Source: Iodobacter sp025352645 (GTDB lineage Bacteria > Pseudomonadota > Gammaproteobacteria > Burkholderiales > Chitinibacteraceae). Taken from it: a DNA stretch of 64,000 nucleotides. Under the pieces are notes generated by a model. The model was given only the letters and a program-made list of their open reading frames with translations. It had not been told where the DNA came from and ran no database searches. Both the position numbers and the translations under genes were made by a program. The stretch spans positions 124,001 through 188,000 of the forward strand of contig NZ_JAWQUO010000001.1 in assembly GCF_033446605.1 (NCBI RefSeq). The letters are read 5' to 3'. This document shows positions 43,476 to 51,821 of this stretch, piece by piece (positions within the stretch are counted from its first letter, which is position 1; each line of letters begins with the position of its first letter).

Positions 43476-44183
43476 ATGGGTCAGAAAGTTCATCCGACGG
43501 GTTTTCGTCTCGCCGTCACCAAGAACTGGGCTTCGCGTTGGTACGCCAACAGTAGCAATTTTGCCGGTATGCTCAATGAGGACATCGCTGTACGCGATTA
43601 CCTGAAAAAGAAACTGGCCAGTGCTTCGGTGAGTCGTGTCGTAATCGAGCGTCCGGCTAAGAACGCTAAAATCACTATCTACACGGCTCGTCCGGGTGTG
43701 GTGATTGGTAAGAAGGGTGAGGATATTGAGCAGCTTAAGAAAGCGCTGCAAAAAATCCTAAATGTGCCTGTGCATGTAAACATCGAAGAAGTGCGTAAGC
43801 CTGAAATCGATGCACAAATTATTGCCGATAGCATTTCTGCGCAGCTTGAAAAGCGCGTAATGTTCCGTCGTGCGATGAAGCGTGCTATGCAAAATGCAAT
43901 GCGCCTTGGTGCCCAAGGTATCAAAATCATGTCGTCTGGTCGTTTGAACGGCATCGAAATTGCGCGTTGCGAGTGGTATCGTGAAGGCCGTGTGCCTTTG
44001 CATACTCTGCGTGCTGATATTGATTACGCGACTTCTGAAGCCAAAACCACCTACGGTATCATTGGTATCAAGGTTTGGGTTTATAAAGGCGAAATGAAGC
44101 CGGGCGAAAAGGCTGCTGAACCAGCGCCTGAAGCTCAGAAGAAAAACGCACGGAAGGGGCCACGTAATGCTGCAGCCAACTAG
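43476..44183 (+). CDS. rpsC: 30S ribosomal protein S3
   Basis: S3 helps form the mRNA entry channel. The 235 residues contain a KH domain with the GKKG loop (VIGKKGEDIEQL, about 70-81) and the C-terminal part GRLNGIEIARCEWYREGRVPLHTLRADIDY (given in pieces of the family pattern). A charged Lys/Ala-rich tail follows. It overlaps rplP by 17 bp. Confidence 0.98.
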   Translation: MGQKVHPTGFRLAVTKNWASRWYANSSNFAGMLNEDIAVRDYLKKKLASASVSRVVIERPAKNAKITIYTARPGVVIGKKGEDIEQLKKALQKILNVPVHVNIEEVRKPEIDAQIIADSISAQLEKRVMFRRAMKRAMQNAMRLGAQGIKIMSSGRLNGIEIARCEWYREGRVPLHTLRADIDYATSEAKTTYGIIGIKVWVYKGEMKPGEKAAEPAPEAQKKNARKGPRNAAAN

Positions 44184-44586
44184 ACTTAAGTATCGCAAGG
44201 TCCAGAAGGGCCGTAACACGGGTATTGCTACTCGTGGTAATAGCGTTGCTTTTGGTGTGTTTGGGCTCAAGGCCACAAGTCGTGGTCGTCTGACTGCACG
44301 TCAGATCGAATCCGCACGTCGTGCAATCACGCGTTATATTAAGCGTGGTGGCCGTGTATGGATTCGTACGTTCCCAGATAAGCCAATCTCTACCAAGCCC
44401 GCTGAAGTGCGAATGGGTAATGGTAAGGGTAGCCCGGATTACTGGGTTGCTGAGATTCAACCAGGCAAAGTATTGTATGAGTTGGATGGTGTTGATGAAG
44501 CAGTTGCACGTGAGGCTTTCCGCCTTGCTTCTGCTAAGTTGCCATTCGCGACTACCTTTGTCACTCGTCAGGCGGGACAACGATGA
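44167..44586 (+). CDS. rplP: 50S ribosomal protein L16
   Basis: L16 organises the A-site region of the 50S. The 139 residues start MLQPTRLKYRKVQKGRN and carry MGNGKGSPDYWVA near 80, in which Arg-to-Lys change around position 78-81 is ordinary variation. GGGG before the ATG is inside rpsC. It overlaps rpmC by ATGA. Confidence 0.98.
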   Translation: MLQPTRLKYRKVQKGRNTGIATRGNSVAFGVFGLKATSRGRLTARQIESARRAITRYIKRGGRVWIRTFPDKPISTKPAEVRMGNGKGSPDYWVAEIQPGKVLYELDGVDEAVAREAFRLASAKLPFATTFVTRQAGQR

Positions 44587-44771
44587 AAGCTGCTGAACTA
44601 CATCAGAAATCTGTTGAAGAGCTGAAGGCTGAGTTGACCGCATTGTTGAAGGCGCAATTTAGCTTGCGTATGCAGCATGCGACGGGTCAACTGGCAAAGC
44701 CAAGCGAACTCAACCGTGTGCGCAAAGATATTGCGCGCGTTCATACCATCATGGCTCAGAAGGCGGCTTAA
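44583..44771 (+). CDS. rpmC: 50S ribosomal protein L29
   Basis: L29 is a two-helix protein near the tunnel exit. The 62 residues read as the family hairpin, with SVEELKAELTALLKAQFSLR followed by SELNRVRKDIARV. The start overlaps rplP by four bases. Confidence 0.97.
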   Translation: MKAAELHQKSVEELKAELTALLKAQFSLRMQHATGQLAKPSELNRVRKDIARVHTIMAQKAA

Positions 44772-44773
44772 CG

Positions 44774-45034
44774 ATGTCTGAAGCTAAACTGAAGCGCGAA
44801 CTGACAGGCCGTATCGTCAGCGACAAAATGGATAAGACTGTTACCGTGTTGGTAGAGCGTCTGGTTAAACACCCGCTCTACGGCAAGATGATGCGTCGTT
44901 CCAAAAAATACCATGCGCACGACGAAAGCAATCAATATCACGAAGGTGATTTAGTTACAATCGTAGAAATTCGTCCACTGTCCAAAACCAAAAATTGGGC
45001 TGTGACGACGCTGGTAGAAAAAGCTCGTAATTAA
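44774..45034 (+). CDS. rpsQ: 30S ribosomal protein S17
   Basis: S17 is a primary 16S rRNA-binding OB-fold protein. The 86 residues include GRIVSDKMDKTVTVLVER and the signature YHAHDESNQYHEGDLV with IRPLSKTKNW. It lies two bases after rpmC and is followed by a terminator rather than directly by rplN. Confidence 0.98.
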   Translation: MSEAKLKRELTGRIVSDKMDKTVTVLVERLVKHPLYGKMMRRSKKYHAHDESNQYHEGDLVTIVEIRPLSKTKNWAVTTLVEKARN

Positions 45035-45052
45035 TATTTAATACGTGCTTGC

Positions 45053-45089
45053 GCGGGTATTGTGCTTTATGTACAATGCCCGCTTTCTT
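45053..45089 (+). terminator. Intrinsic terminator between rpsQ and rplN
   Basis: GCGGGTATTGTGC (45053-45065) and GTACAATGCCCGC (45071-45083) form a 13-bp stem with two wobble pairs and a TTTAT loop, followed by TTTCTT. It marks a transcription boundary between the S10 and spc parts. Confidence 0.82.
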
Positions 45090-45091
45090 AT

Positions 45092-45188
45092 CCATATATA
45101 ACATCACGTTTTATATGGAGTTCTTCCCTACGGGATCCAAAACTAGCTGCTAATGCTCGGTTTTGCCGAGCGACTCGGTTTTGCCGAG
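45092..45188 (+). promoter_or_regulatory. rplN leader with two identical hairpins
   Basis: CCATATA (45092-45098) and TATATGG (45112-45118) flank a likely AT-rich promoter -10 region. A TCCC-TAC-GGGA hairpin lies at 45125-45135. Next come two exact copies of CTCGGTTTTGCCGAG, at 45156-45170 and 45174-45188, each a 5-bp hairpin with a TTTTG loop, just before the GGAGG of rplN. The layout suggests transcription restart and a structured 5' leader for the spc genes. Confidence 0.55.
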
Positions 45189-45221
45189 ATTATAGGCGGA
45201 AAAAGTTGGAGGTTTGTTTCA

Positions 45222-45590
45222 ATGATTCAAATGCAAACTAGGCTTGAAGTTGCCGATAACACTGGTGCACGTTCAGTAATGTGCATTAAGGTTCTTGGTG
45301 GTTCCAAGCGTCGCTACGCTTCGGTGGGCGATATTATCAAGGTTGCCATTAAAGATGCTGCCCCTCGTGGCCGTGTTAAAAAAGGTGACGTATATAGCGC
45401 CGTAGTGGTTCGCACCGCTAAGGGCGTACGCCGTGCTGATGGTTCGCTTATCAAGTTTGATGGCAACGCTGCAGTTCTCCTTAACGCCAAGCTTGAGCCA
45501 ATTGGTACCCGTATTTTTGGGCCAGTGACTCGTGAGCTGCGCAATGAACGATTTATGAAAATCGTTTCACTTGCGCCAGAAGTGTTGTAA
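45222..45590 (+). CDS. rplN: 50S ribosomal protein L14
   Basis: L14 contacts the 30S and L19. The ATG at 45222 with GGAGG nine bases upstream gives 122 residues beginning MIQMQTRLEVADNTGAR; a longer frame from 45153 would translate the hairpin leader. GTRIFGPVTRELR near the end is the family mark. It opens the spc gene run. Confidence 0.97.
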   Translation: MIQMQTRLEVADNTGARSVMCIKVLGGSKRRYASVGDIIKVAIKDAAPRGRVKKGDVYSAVVVRTAKGVRRADGSLIKFDGNAAVLLNAKLEPIGTRIFGPVTRELRNERFMKIVSLAPEVL

Positions 45591-45600
45591 GGGGACGGGC

Positions 45601-45921
45601 ATGAACAAGATTCGCAAAGGCGATGAAATCATCGTTATCACAGGCAAGGACAACGGCAAGCGCGGTACAGTGCTGCGCGTAATCCCGGCTGAAGATCGTG
45701 TCGTGGTTGAAGGCGTTAATGTGGTGAAAAAACACCAAAAGCCTAATCCAATGCGCGGTGTACAGGGCGGTATCGTCGAAAAGACTATGCCGGTTCACAT
45801 TTCTAATGTTGCCTTGTTTAACACTGCAACGGGCAAGGCTGATCGCGTTGGCTTCAAGACTTTAGAGGATGGCCATAAGGTTCGTTTCTTTAAGTCTAGT
45901 GGCGAAGTGGTTGGCGGCTAA
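45601..45921 (+). CDS. rplX: 50S ribosomal protein L24
   Basis: L24 initiates 50S assembly. The 106 residues from ATG 45601 (GGGGACGGG upstream) have a KOW motif GDEIIVITGKDNGKRG (about 6-21). The next gene, rplE, begins 12 bp later. Confidence 0.97.
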   Translation: MNKIRKGDEIIVITGKDNGKRGTVLRVIPAEDRVVVEGVNVVKKHQKPNPMRGVQGGIVEKTMPVHISNVALFNTATGKADRVGFKTLEDGHKVRFFKSSGEVVGG

Positions 45922-45933
45922 GGGGTGATGAAA

Positions 45934-46473
45934 ATGGCTCGTCTGCAAGAGTTTTATAAAGAACAAGTAATTCCGAAACTGGTTGAACAGTTCGGCTATA
46001 AGTCCATCATGCAAGTTCCACGCATCGACAAAATTACCATTAACATGGGTGTTGGCGAAGCGATTGCGGATAAGAAAGTGATGGACCATGCTGTTGGTGA
46101 TTTGGTGAAAATTGCTGGTCAAAAGCCGGTTGTTACTGTTGCTAAAAAGTCGATTGCTGGTTTTAAGATTCGTGAAGGGTATCCGGTTGGCTGCAAAGTG
46201 ACTTTGCGCCGCGAACGCATGTTCGAATTCCTGGATCGTCTGGTAACGGTTGCTCTGCCACGTGTACGCGATTTCCGCGGCGTGAGTGGTAAGTCGTTTG
46301 ACGGTCGTGGTAATTTCAATATGGGCGTACGTGAGCAAATCATTTTCCCAGAAATCGAATACGACAAGATTGACGCTTTGCGTGGTATGAATATTACGAT
46401 TACCACTACAGCTAAATCCGATGAAGAAGCGCGTGCTTTACTCGCTTGCTTCAAGTTCCCATTCAAGAGTTGA
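45934..46473 (+). CDS. rplE: 50S ribosomal protein L5
   Basis: L5 binds 5S rRNA in the central protuberance. The ATG at 45934 gives 179 residues, exactly the E. coli length, with AAGGGG eight bases upstream; GTG 45925 and ATG 45928 are in frame but less likely. TINMGVGEAI and GVREQIIFPEIEYDK are conserved. Confidence 0.97.
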   Translation: MARLQEFYKEQVIPKLVEQFGYKSIMQVPRIDKITINMGVGEAIADKKVMDHAVGDLVKIAGQKPVVTVAKKSIAGFKIREGYPVGCKVTLRRERMFEFLDRLVTVALPRVRDFRGVSGKSFDGRGNFNMGVREQIIFPEIEYDKIDALRGMNITITTTAKSDEEARALLACFKFPFKS

Positions 46474-46480
46474 GGCAACC

Positions 46481-46786
46481 ATGGCTAAAGTCGCAGTGAT
46501 TAAGCGTGAGGAAAAGCGTCGTGCAACCGTCGCCAAGTACGCCGCCAAGCGTGAAAAGCTGATGGCGGTCATCAATGACCAGAATGCATCTGACGAAGAG
46601 CGTTTTGCTGCTCGTTTGCAATTCCAGCAGCTTCCGCGTAATGCAAGCCCAGTACGTCTAGTAAATCGTTGTTCGATTACTGGTCGTGGTCGTGGCGTGT
46701 ATCGCAAATTCGGACTCGGCCGTATCAAGCTACGTGAACTCGCCTTCAAGGGTGAAGTTCCTGGCATGGTCAAGGCTAGCTGGTAA
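46481..46786 (+). CDS. rpsN: 30S ribosomal protein S14, zinc-independent form
   Basis: S14 is in the 30S head. The 101 residues from ATG 46481 match the long, C-minus form without the CxxC zinc ribbon; only one Cys (NRCSITGRGRG) is present in the signature. An in-frame codon at 46421 lies within rplE and is not used. Confidence 0.97.
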   Translation: MAKVAVIKREEKRRATVAKYAAKREKLMAVINDQNASDEERFAARLQFQQLPRNASPVRLVNRCSITGRGRGVYRKFGLGRIKLRELAFKGEVPGMVKASW

Positions 46787-46801
46787 TAGGAGAGATAAAA
46801 C

Positions 46802-47194
46802 ATGGCAATGCATGATCCTATCGCCGATATGCTAACCCGTATTCGCAACGCGCAACGCGCGGACAAGGCACAAGTTACAATGCCATCGTCCACGCTAAAG
46901 TTAGCAATTGCTGGCGTGTTGCAAGATGAAGGTTATATCGAATCGTTTGAAGTCGCAGGTGAAGTTAAGCCTGTTCTGACCATCGAACTCAAGTACTACG
47001 CTGGTCGTCCGGTTATCGAGCGTTTGGACCGTGTGTCCAAGCCGGGTCTGCGCATCTACAAAGGTGCTACAGAAATCCCAACGGTGATGAACGGTCTGGG
47101 TGTGGCTATTTTGTCCACCTCCAAAGGCGTAATGACAGATCGCAAAGCACGTGCCAATGGTATTGGTGGCGAGCTTCTGTGCGTCGTCGCTTAA
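46802..47194 (+). CDS. rpsH: 30S ribosomal protein S8
   Basis: S8 is a primary 16S rRNA binder and the spc-operon repressor in E. coli. The 130 residues begin DPIADMLTRIRNAQRA and end with the signature GLGVAILSTSKGVMTDRKAR. AGGAGAG precedes the ATG. Confidence 0.98.
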   Translation: MAMHDPIADMLTRIRNAQRADKAQVTMPSSTLKLAIAGVLQDEGYIESFEVAGEVKPVLTIELKYYAGRPVIERLDRVSKPGLRIYKGATEIPTVMNGLGVAILSTSKGVMTDRKARANGIGGELLCVVA

Positions 47195-47206
47195 AGAGGT
47201 GAATCG

Positions 47207-47740
47207 ATGTCTCGCGTAGCAAAAAACCCAGTAGTTATCCCAGCAGGCGTTGAAGTTCAATTCGCAGCTGGTGAAATCGTTGTGAAGGGCCCGCACGGCA
47301 CAATGACGCAAGCACTTTGTGTTGATGTTGACGTTAAGGTTGAGGACAATGCCGTTCAATTTGCCGCCAAGAGTGCATCTAAGCATGCTCGCTCTATGTC
47401 CGGTACATTGCGTGCGTTGGTAAACAACATGGTAGCAGGCGTTTCTAAAGGCTTTGAGCGTAAGCTCTTGCTGGTAGGCGTTGGTTACCGTGCTCAGGCT
47501 CAAGGCGATGTCTTGAACCTGACTCTCGGCTTTTCTCATCCAGTTGCGCATACAATGCCAGCGGGTGTGAAGGTGGAAACCCCGACACAAACCGAAATCG
47601 TCCTCAAGGGCGCCGACAAGCAACTAGTTGGTCAAGTTGCAGCCGAAATCCGTGAATACCGTAAACCAGAGCCATATAAAGGCAAGGGTGTACGTTATTC
47701 GGATGAGGTTGTCGTATTGAAAGAAACCAAGAAGAAGTAA
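47207..47740 (+). CDS. rplF: 50S ribosomal protein L6
   Basis: L6 lies by the factor-binding site. The 177 residues hold two related domains and the C-terminal signature RKPEPYKGKGVRY. AAGAGG is the ribosome site. It lies 12 bp after rpsH. Confidence 0.98.
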   Translation: MSRVAKNPVVIPAGVEVQFAAGEIVVKGPHGTMTQALCVDVDVKVEDNAVQFAAKSASKHARSMSGTLRALVNNMVAGVSKGFERKLLLVGVGYRAQAQGDVLNLTLGFSHPVAHTMPAGVKVETPTQTEIVLKGADKQLVGQVAAEIREYRKPEPYKGKGVRYSDEVVVLKETKKK

Positions 47741-47753
47741 TCGAGGCTGAATC

Positions 47754-48107
47754 ATGGACAAGAACCAAGCTCGACTCCGCCGCGCACGTAAAACCCGTGC
47801 AAAGATTGCGGAGCTCAAGATGTTGCGTCTGTCGGTGCACCGCACCAACAGTCACATCTACGCCCAGATCATCGACGAAACCGGTGGTAAAGTACTGGTT
47901 TCTGCTTCAACACTTGAAGCAGATGTTCGTAGCCAAATCAAGAACGGCGGCTCTGTTGATGCCGCAGTCGTGATTGGCAAGCGTATCGCTGAAAAAGCGA
48001 AAGCTGCGGGTGTCGAAACGGTTGCATTTGACCGTTCCGGCTTCAAATATCACGGCCGTGTTAAGGCCTTAGCTGATGCCGCTCGTGAGGGCGGCCTCGT
48101 CTTCTAA
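47754..48107 (+). CDS. rplR: 50S ribosomal protein L18
   Basis: L18 binds 5S rRNA with L5. The 117 residues have a basic N-terminus (LRRARKTRAKIAEL) and the family pattern LSVHRTNSHIYAQIID, ending in AFDRSGFKYHGRVKALADAAREGGL in the conserved fold. It lies 13 bp after rplF. Confidence 0.98.
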   Translation: MDKNQARLRRARKTRAKIAELKMLRLSVHRTNSHIYAQIIDETGGKVLVSASTLEADVRSQIKNGGSVDAAVVIGKRIAEKAKAAGVETVAFDRSGFKYHGRVKALADAAREGGLVF

Positions 48108-48126
48108 TTGAGTTTGGAGTTGATAT

Positions 48127-48642
48127 ATGGCTAAGAACGATATGGAAGAACGCGGCGACGGCCTTCGTGAAAAGATGGTCGCTGTAAATCGCGTTACCAA
48201 AGTCGTCAAGGGTGGTCGTATCCTTGGTTTTGCCGCACTGACAGTAGTTGGTGATGGTGATGGCGGCGTTGGCATGGGCAAGGGCAAGTCGAAAGAAGTG
48301 CCTGTAGCCGTACAAAAAGCAATGGAAGAAGCTCGACGCAAATTGCAGAAGGTTTCTTTGAATGGCGGCACTATCCAACACACCGTTTACGGCAAGCATG
48401 GCGCGACTACCGTGTTTATGCAACCTGCTGCAAATGGTAAGGGTATTATTGCTGGCGGCCCAATGCGTGCTGTGTTCGAAGTTATGGGTATCCATAATAT
48501 TTCGGCAAAGTGCCATGGTTCGACCAACCCGTACAACATTGTGCGTGCAACATTAAACGGTCTTTCTAAGCTGCATACACCAGCGGATATCGCTGCGAAA
48601 CGTGGTAAGAGCGTTGAAGAGATTCTAGGGGCTGCTAAATGA
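48127..48642 (+). CDS. rpsE: 30S ribosomal protein S5
   Basis: S5 lines the mRNA entry and affects accuracy. The 171 residues contain the N-terminal RNA-binding fold with VNRVTKVVKGGRILGFAALT and GDGDGGVGMGKGKSKEVP. GGAG precedes the ATG. The stop overlaps rpmD (ATGA). Confidence 0.98.
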   Translation: MAKNDMEERGDGLREKMVAVNRVTKVVKGGRILGFAALTVVGDGDGGVGMGKGKSKEVPVAVQKAMEEARRKLQKVSLNGGTIQHTVYGKHGATTVFMQPAANGKGIIAGGPMRAVFEVMGIHNISAKCHGSTNPYNIVRATLNGLSKLHTPADIAAKRGKSVEEILGAAK

Positions 48643-48824
48643 GCGACTCTAAGAAATTCAAAGTAACTTTAGTTAAAAGTCTGATTGGTCGACTGGAAGC
48701 TCACAAGGCTTGCGCCCGTGGCTTAGGTCTCCGTCGTCTTAACAGTAGCTCTGAAGTGATCGATACCCCAGAAAATCGTGGTATGGCTAACAAGATTAGC
48801 TACCTACTGAAGGTGGAAGGCTAA
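48639..48824 (+). CDS. rpmD: 50S ribosomal protein L30
   Basis: L30 is a small protein of 61 residues with the family pattern KVTLVKSLIGRLEAHKACARGLGLRR. It overlaps rpsE by four bases, and rplO starts directly after its stop codon. Confidence 0.97.
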   Translation: MSDSKKFKVTLVKSLIGRLEAHKACARGLGLRRLNSSSEVIDTPENRGMANKISYLLKVEG

Positions 48825-49259
48825 ATGGAACTTAATAACCTGAAACCAGCTGCTGGTTCTACTCACGCTAAGCGTCGTGTAGGCCGCGGTATTGGCTCTG
48901 GCTTAGGCAAAACGTCTGGTCGTGGTCACAAAGGTCAGAAGTCACGTACTGGTGGTTTCCATAAAGTCGGTTTTGAGGGCGGTCAAATGCCTTTACAACG
49001 CCGTCTACCAAAACGTGGTTTTGTTTCTCTTACACGTGGTGATACCGCTGAAGTTCGCTTGTCGGACATCAATGATTTGCCATTGAGCGAAATTACCTTT
49101 GAAGCGCTGCTTCAAGCTGGTGTGGTATCTCAGCGTGCTCTGCGCGGGAAAGTTGTACTTTCCGGCACTATCGAGCGTGCAGTTGTACTCAAGGGCTTGG
49201 CTGTAACTAAGGGTGCCCGTGCTGCTATTGAAGCAGCTGGTGGCAGCATCACCGAGTAA
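48825..49259 (+). CDS. rplO: 50S ribosomal protein L15
   Basis: L15 is a late-assembly 50S protein. The 144 residues have the glycine/basic N-terminal tail (KRRVGRGIGSGLGKTSGRG, HKGQKSR) and a C-terminal globular part with TKGARAAIEAAGGSI. Its ribosome site is within rpmD. Confidence 0.98.
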   Translation: MELNNLKPAAGSTHAKRRVGRGIGSGLGKTSGRGHKGQKSRTGGFHKVGFEGGQMPLQRRLPKRGFVSLTRGDTAEVRLSDINDLPLSEITFEALLQAGVVSQRALRGKVVLSGTIERAVVLKGLAVTKGARAAIEAAGGSITE

Positions 49260-49285
49260 TTCGGTAAACTGAGGATAAGGCAGTA

Positions 49286-50590
49286 ATGGCAAATCCCGCT
49301 CTGGCTGGTTCTGCAAATAAGTTTGCAGATCTAAAAAGTCGGATTTGGTTTCTCATCGGGGCGCTGATCGTATATCGAATTGGTGCACACATCCCGGTAC
49401 CAGGAATCAATCCGGCTGAACTGGCAAAATTGTTTGAGTCGTCGCAAACCGGTTTATTGAACATGTTCAATATGTTTTCCGGTGGTGCTCTCTCTCGCTT
49501 TACCGTGTTCGCTATCGGGATCATGCCTTACATCTCGGCATCGATTATTTTACAGCTCGCTGCCGAGGTGCTGCCATCTCTGAAGCAGATGAAAAAAGAG
49601 GGAGAGGCAGGCCGTCGTAAAATTACGCAATATACGCGTTATGCGACGCTGCTTCTTGCTACTGCACAGAGCTTTGGTATTGCAATGATGCTATTTAAGC
49701 AGCCGAATCTGGTGGTTGTAGCACAAGCTCAGTTTGTGTTTACAACGATCGTGACGCTGGTTACAGGCACCATGTTTCTGATGTGGTTGGGTGAGCAGAT
49801 CACCGAACGAGGTATCGGTAACGGTATCTCTATTTTGATCTGTTCGGGTATTGCTTCCGGCTTGCCTTCGGCAATCGGTAAGACACTATCACTGGCCAAT
49901 CAGGGCGCACTACCTATTCTGCTTGTGCTGTTCCTCTTTGTTGGTGTTGTGCTATTAACTGCTGCGGTTGTATTTGTTGAACGCGGCCAGCGCAAAGTAC
50001 CTGTTCACTATGCGAAACGCCAAGTTGGCAATCGTATGATGCAGGCGCAAAGCACTCACCTTCCACTGAAACTGAATATGGCGGGCGTGATCCCTCCGAT
50101 TTTTGCTTCATCAATTATCTTGTTCCCTGCGACTTTACTGTCGTGGACTGGTAACAGCGATAAATTGTCATGGTTAAAGTCGATCGGTGACATGCTGCAT
50201 CCTGGTCAGCCTCTCTACGTATTGTTGTATGCGACTGCGATCATTTTCTTCTGCTATTTCTATACTGCTTTAGTCTTCAATCCGAAGGAAACTGCAGATA
50301 ATTTGAAGAAAAGCGGAGCAATGATTCCGGGCTACCGCCCGGGTGACCACACTGCGAAATATATCGAAAAGTTGATTTTAAAGCTCACACTTATCGGTGC
50401 TGTCTATATCACGGTAATTTGCTTGATACCAGAGTTTTTGATCCTGAAGTGGAATGTTCCATTCTATTTTGGCGGTACTTCTCTGCTAATTCTAGTAGTT
50501 GTGACAATGGACTTTATGTCGCAGATGCAGTCATACGTGCTCTCACATCAGTACGAGAGTCTGCTCAAGAAAGCTAACTTCAAGGGCTAG
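49286..50590 (+). CDS. secY: Preprotein translocase subunit SecY
   Basis: SecY forms the protein-conducting channel of the inner membrane. The 434 residues have ten hydrophobic helices, the plug/helix-2 region FNMFSGGALSRFTVFAIGIMPYI (shown in parts), GNGISILI and the cytosolic loop GYRPGDHTAKYIEK. It lies after rplO as in other proteobacteria. Confidence 0.98.
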   Translation: MANPALAGSANKFADLKSRIWFLIGALIVYRIGAHIPVPGINPAELAKLFESSQTGLLNMFNMFSGGALSRFTVFAIGIMPYISASIILQLAAEVLPSLKQMKKEGEAGRRKITQYTRYATLLLATAQSFGIAMMLFKQPNLVVVAQAQFVFTTIVTLVTGTMFLMWLGEQITERGIGNGISILICSGIASGLPSAIGKTLSLANQGALPILLVLFLFVGVVLLTAAVVFVERGQRKVPVHYAKRQVGNRMMQAQSTHLPLKLNMAGVIPPIFASSIILFPATLLSWTGNSDKLSWLKSIGDMLHPGQPLYVLLYATAIIFFCYFYTALVFNPKETADNLKKSGAMIPGYRPGDHTAKYIEKLILKLTLIGAVYITVICLIPEFLILKWNVPFYFGGTSLLILVVVTMDFMSQMQSYVLSHQYESLLKKANFKG

Positions 50591-50602
50591 GCGTAACAGG
50601 CT

Positions 50603-50821
50603 ATGGCGAAAGACGAAGTCATTCAGATGCAGGGCGAAGTCTTGGAAACGTTGCCAAATGCAACTTTCAAGGTCAAGCTCGAAAACGGACATGTGGTTCT
50701 TGGTCATATTTCTGGTAAGATGCGTATGCACTACATCCGCATTTTGCCTGGAGATAAGGTTACAGTGGAGTTAACTCCCTACGACCTGACCAAGGCTCGC
50801 ATCGTATTCCGAGCTAAGTAA
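50603..50821 (+). CDS. infA: Translation initiation factor IF-1
   Basis: IF-1 occupies the 30S A site during initiation. The 72-residue OB-fold protein has EVLETLPNATFKVKLENGH and ISGKMRMHYIRILPGDKV. It is placed between secY and rpmJ, common in betaproteobacteria, unlike E. coli where infA is elsewhere. Confidence 0.97.
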   Translation: MAKDEVIQMQGEVLETLPNATFKVKLENGHVVLGHISGKMRMHYIRILPGDKVTVELTPYDLTKARIVFRAK

Positions 50822-50856
50822 TAGCTCGGATTTAATTTTGATCGAAAGGAAAGACG

Positions 50857-50970
50857 ATGAGAGTTCAAGCGTCGGTCAAGAAAATTTGCCGCAATTGTAA
50901 AATCGTACGCCGCAACCGTGTTGTGCGTGTGATTTGCACCGACCCGCGGCACAAGCAGCGTCAAGGCTGA
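50857..50970 (+). CDS. rpmJ: 50S ribosomal protein L36
   Basis: This 37-residue protein begins MRVQASVKKICRNCKIV and ends RHKQRQG. The C-x2-C-x12-C-x4-H arrangement gives the zinc-binding form. AAAGGAAAG precedes the ATG at 50857. The gene is short, but its sequence and position are unambiguous. Confidence 0.97.
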   Translation: MRVQASVKKICRNCKIVRRNRVVRVICTDPRHKQRQG

Positions 50971-50986
50971 TTGTTGCGACAATCAG
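50967..50986 (+). other. Hairpin over the rpmJ stop codon
   Basis: CTGATTGT (50967-50974) and ACAATCAG (50979-50986) pair perfectly around TGCG, and the first arm includes the rpmJ stop codon. No T-run follows, so an RNA processing or translational role before rpsM is more likely than termination. Confidence 0.5.
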
Positions 50987-51034
50987 TTCCTGATGTTAAC
51001 ATGCAAAGCTTTTTGAACCTGGGGTAAGAAAAGT

Positions 51035-51397
51035 ATGGCCCGTATTGCTGGGGTTAATATCCCGAATCATCAGCATACTGTGATCGGCCTTCAGGCTATT
51101 TTCGGTATTGGTCGCACCCGCGCCTATGCCGTCTGCGCAGCTACAAGCGTTGAGCCTACAAAAAAGGTTAAAGATCTCAGTGATGCTGAACTAGATCTGC
51201 TGCGTGAAGAACTTGGCAAGTATGTTGTCGAGGGTGATTTGCGCCGCGAAGTGACCATGAGTATCAAGCGTCTTATGGACCTTGGTTGTTACCGTGGTTT
51301 CCGTCACCGCAGGGGACTTCCGTGCCGCGGTCAGCGTACTCGTACCAATGCGCGTACTCGCAAGGGTCCGCGTAAGTCCATCGCTGGCAAGAAGTAA
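51035..51397 (+). CDS. rpsM: 30S ribosomal protein S13
   Basis: S13 bridges to the 50S and the P-site tRNA. The 120 residues start ARIAGVNIPNHQH and contain CYRGFRHRRGLPCRGQRTRTNAR in the conserved basic tail region. It opens the alpha-operon part with a 64-bp gap after rpmJ. Confidence 0.98.
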   Translation: MARIAGVNIPNHQHTVIGLQAIFGIGRTRAYAVCAATSVEPTKKVKDLSDAELDLLREELGKYVVEGDLRREVTMSIKRLMDLGCYRGFRHRRGLPCRGQRTRTNARTRKGPRKSIAGKK

Positions 51398-51414
51398 TAG
51401 CAAGGAATTGAAGA

Positions 51415-51807
51415 ATGGCTAAAGCAAACACAGTACGTGTACGTAAGAAAGTCAAAAAGAGCGTGTCTGAAGGTGTTGTGCACGTGCACGCATCTTTCAA
51501 TAACACGATCATTACCATCACTGATCGCCAAGGGAATGCACTGTCTTGGGCTACCTCGGGCGGTGCTGGTTTCAAAGGCTCTCGGAAAAGTACACCTTTT
51601 GCAGCTCAGGTAGCTGCAGAAGCTGCTGGTAAAGTTGCCCAAGAATACGGTGTAAAGAACCTCGAAGTTCGCATCAAGGGTCCGGGTCCGGGTCGTGAAT
51701 CCGCTGTGCGTGCATTAAACGCACTCGGCTTCAAGATCACGAGTATTTCGGATGTTACGCCGATTCCGCATAACGGTTGTCGTCCGCCGAAGAAGCGTCG
51801 TATCTAA
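51415..51807 (+). CDS. rpsK: 30S ribosomal protein S11
   Basis: S11 lies on the 30S platform. The 130 residues include HASFNNTIITITDRQGN and end with DVTPIPHNGCRPPKKRRI. AAGGAA precedes the ATG. Confidence 0.98.
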   Translation: MAKANTVRVRKKVKKSVSEGVVHVHASFNNTIITITDRQGNALSWATSGGAGFKGSRKSTPFAAQVAAEAAGKVAQEYGVKNLEVRIKGPGPGRESAVRALNALGFKITSISDVTPIPHNGCRPPKKRRI

Positions 51808-51821
51808 TCCCGGAGTAAGTT

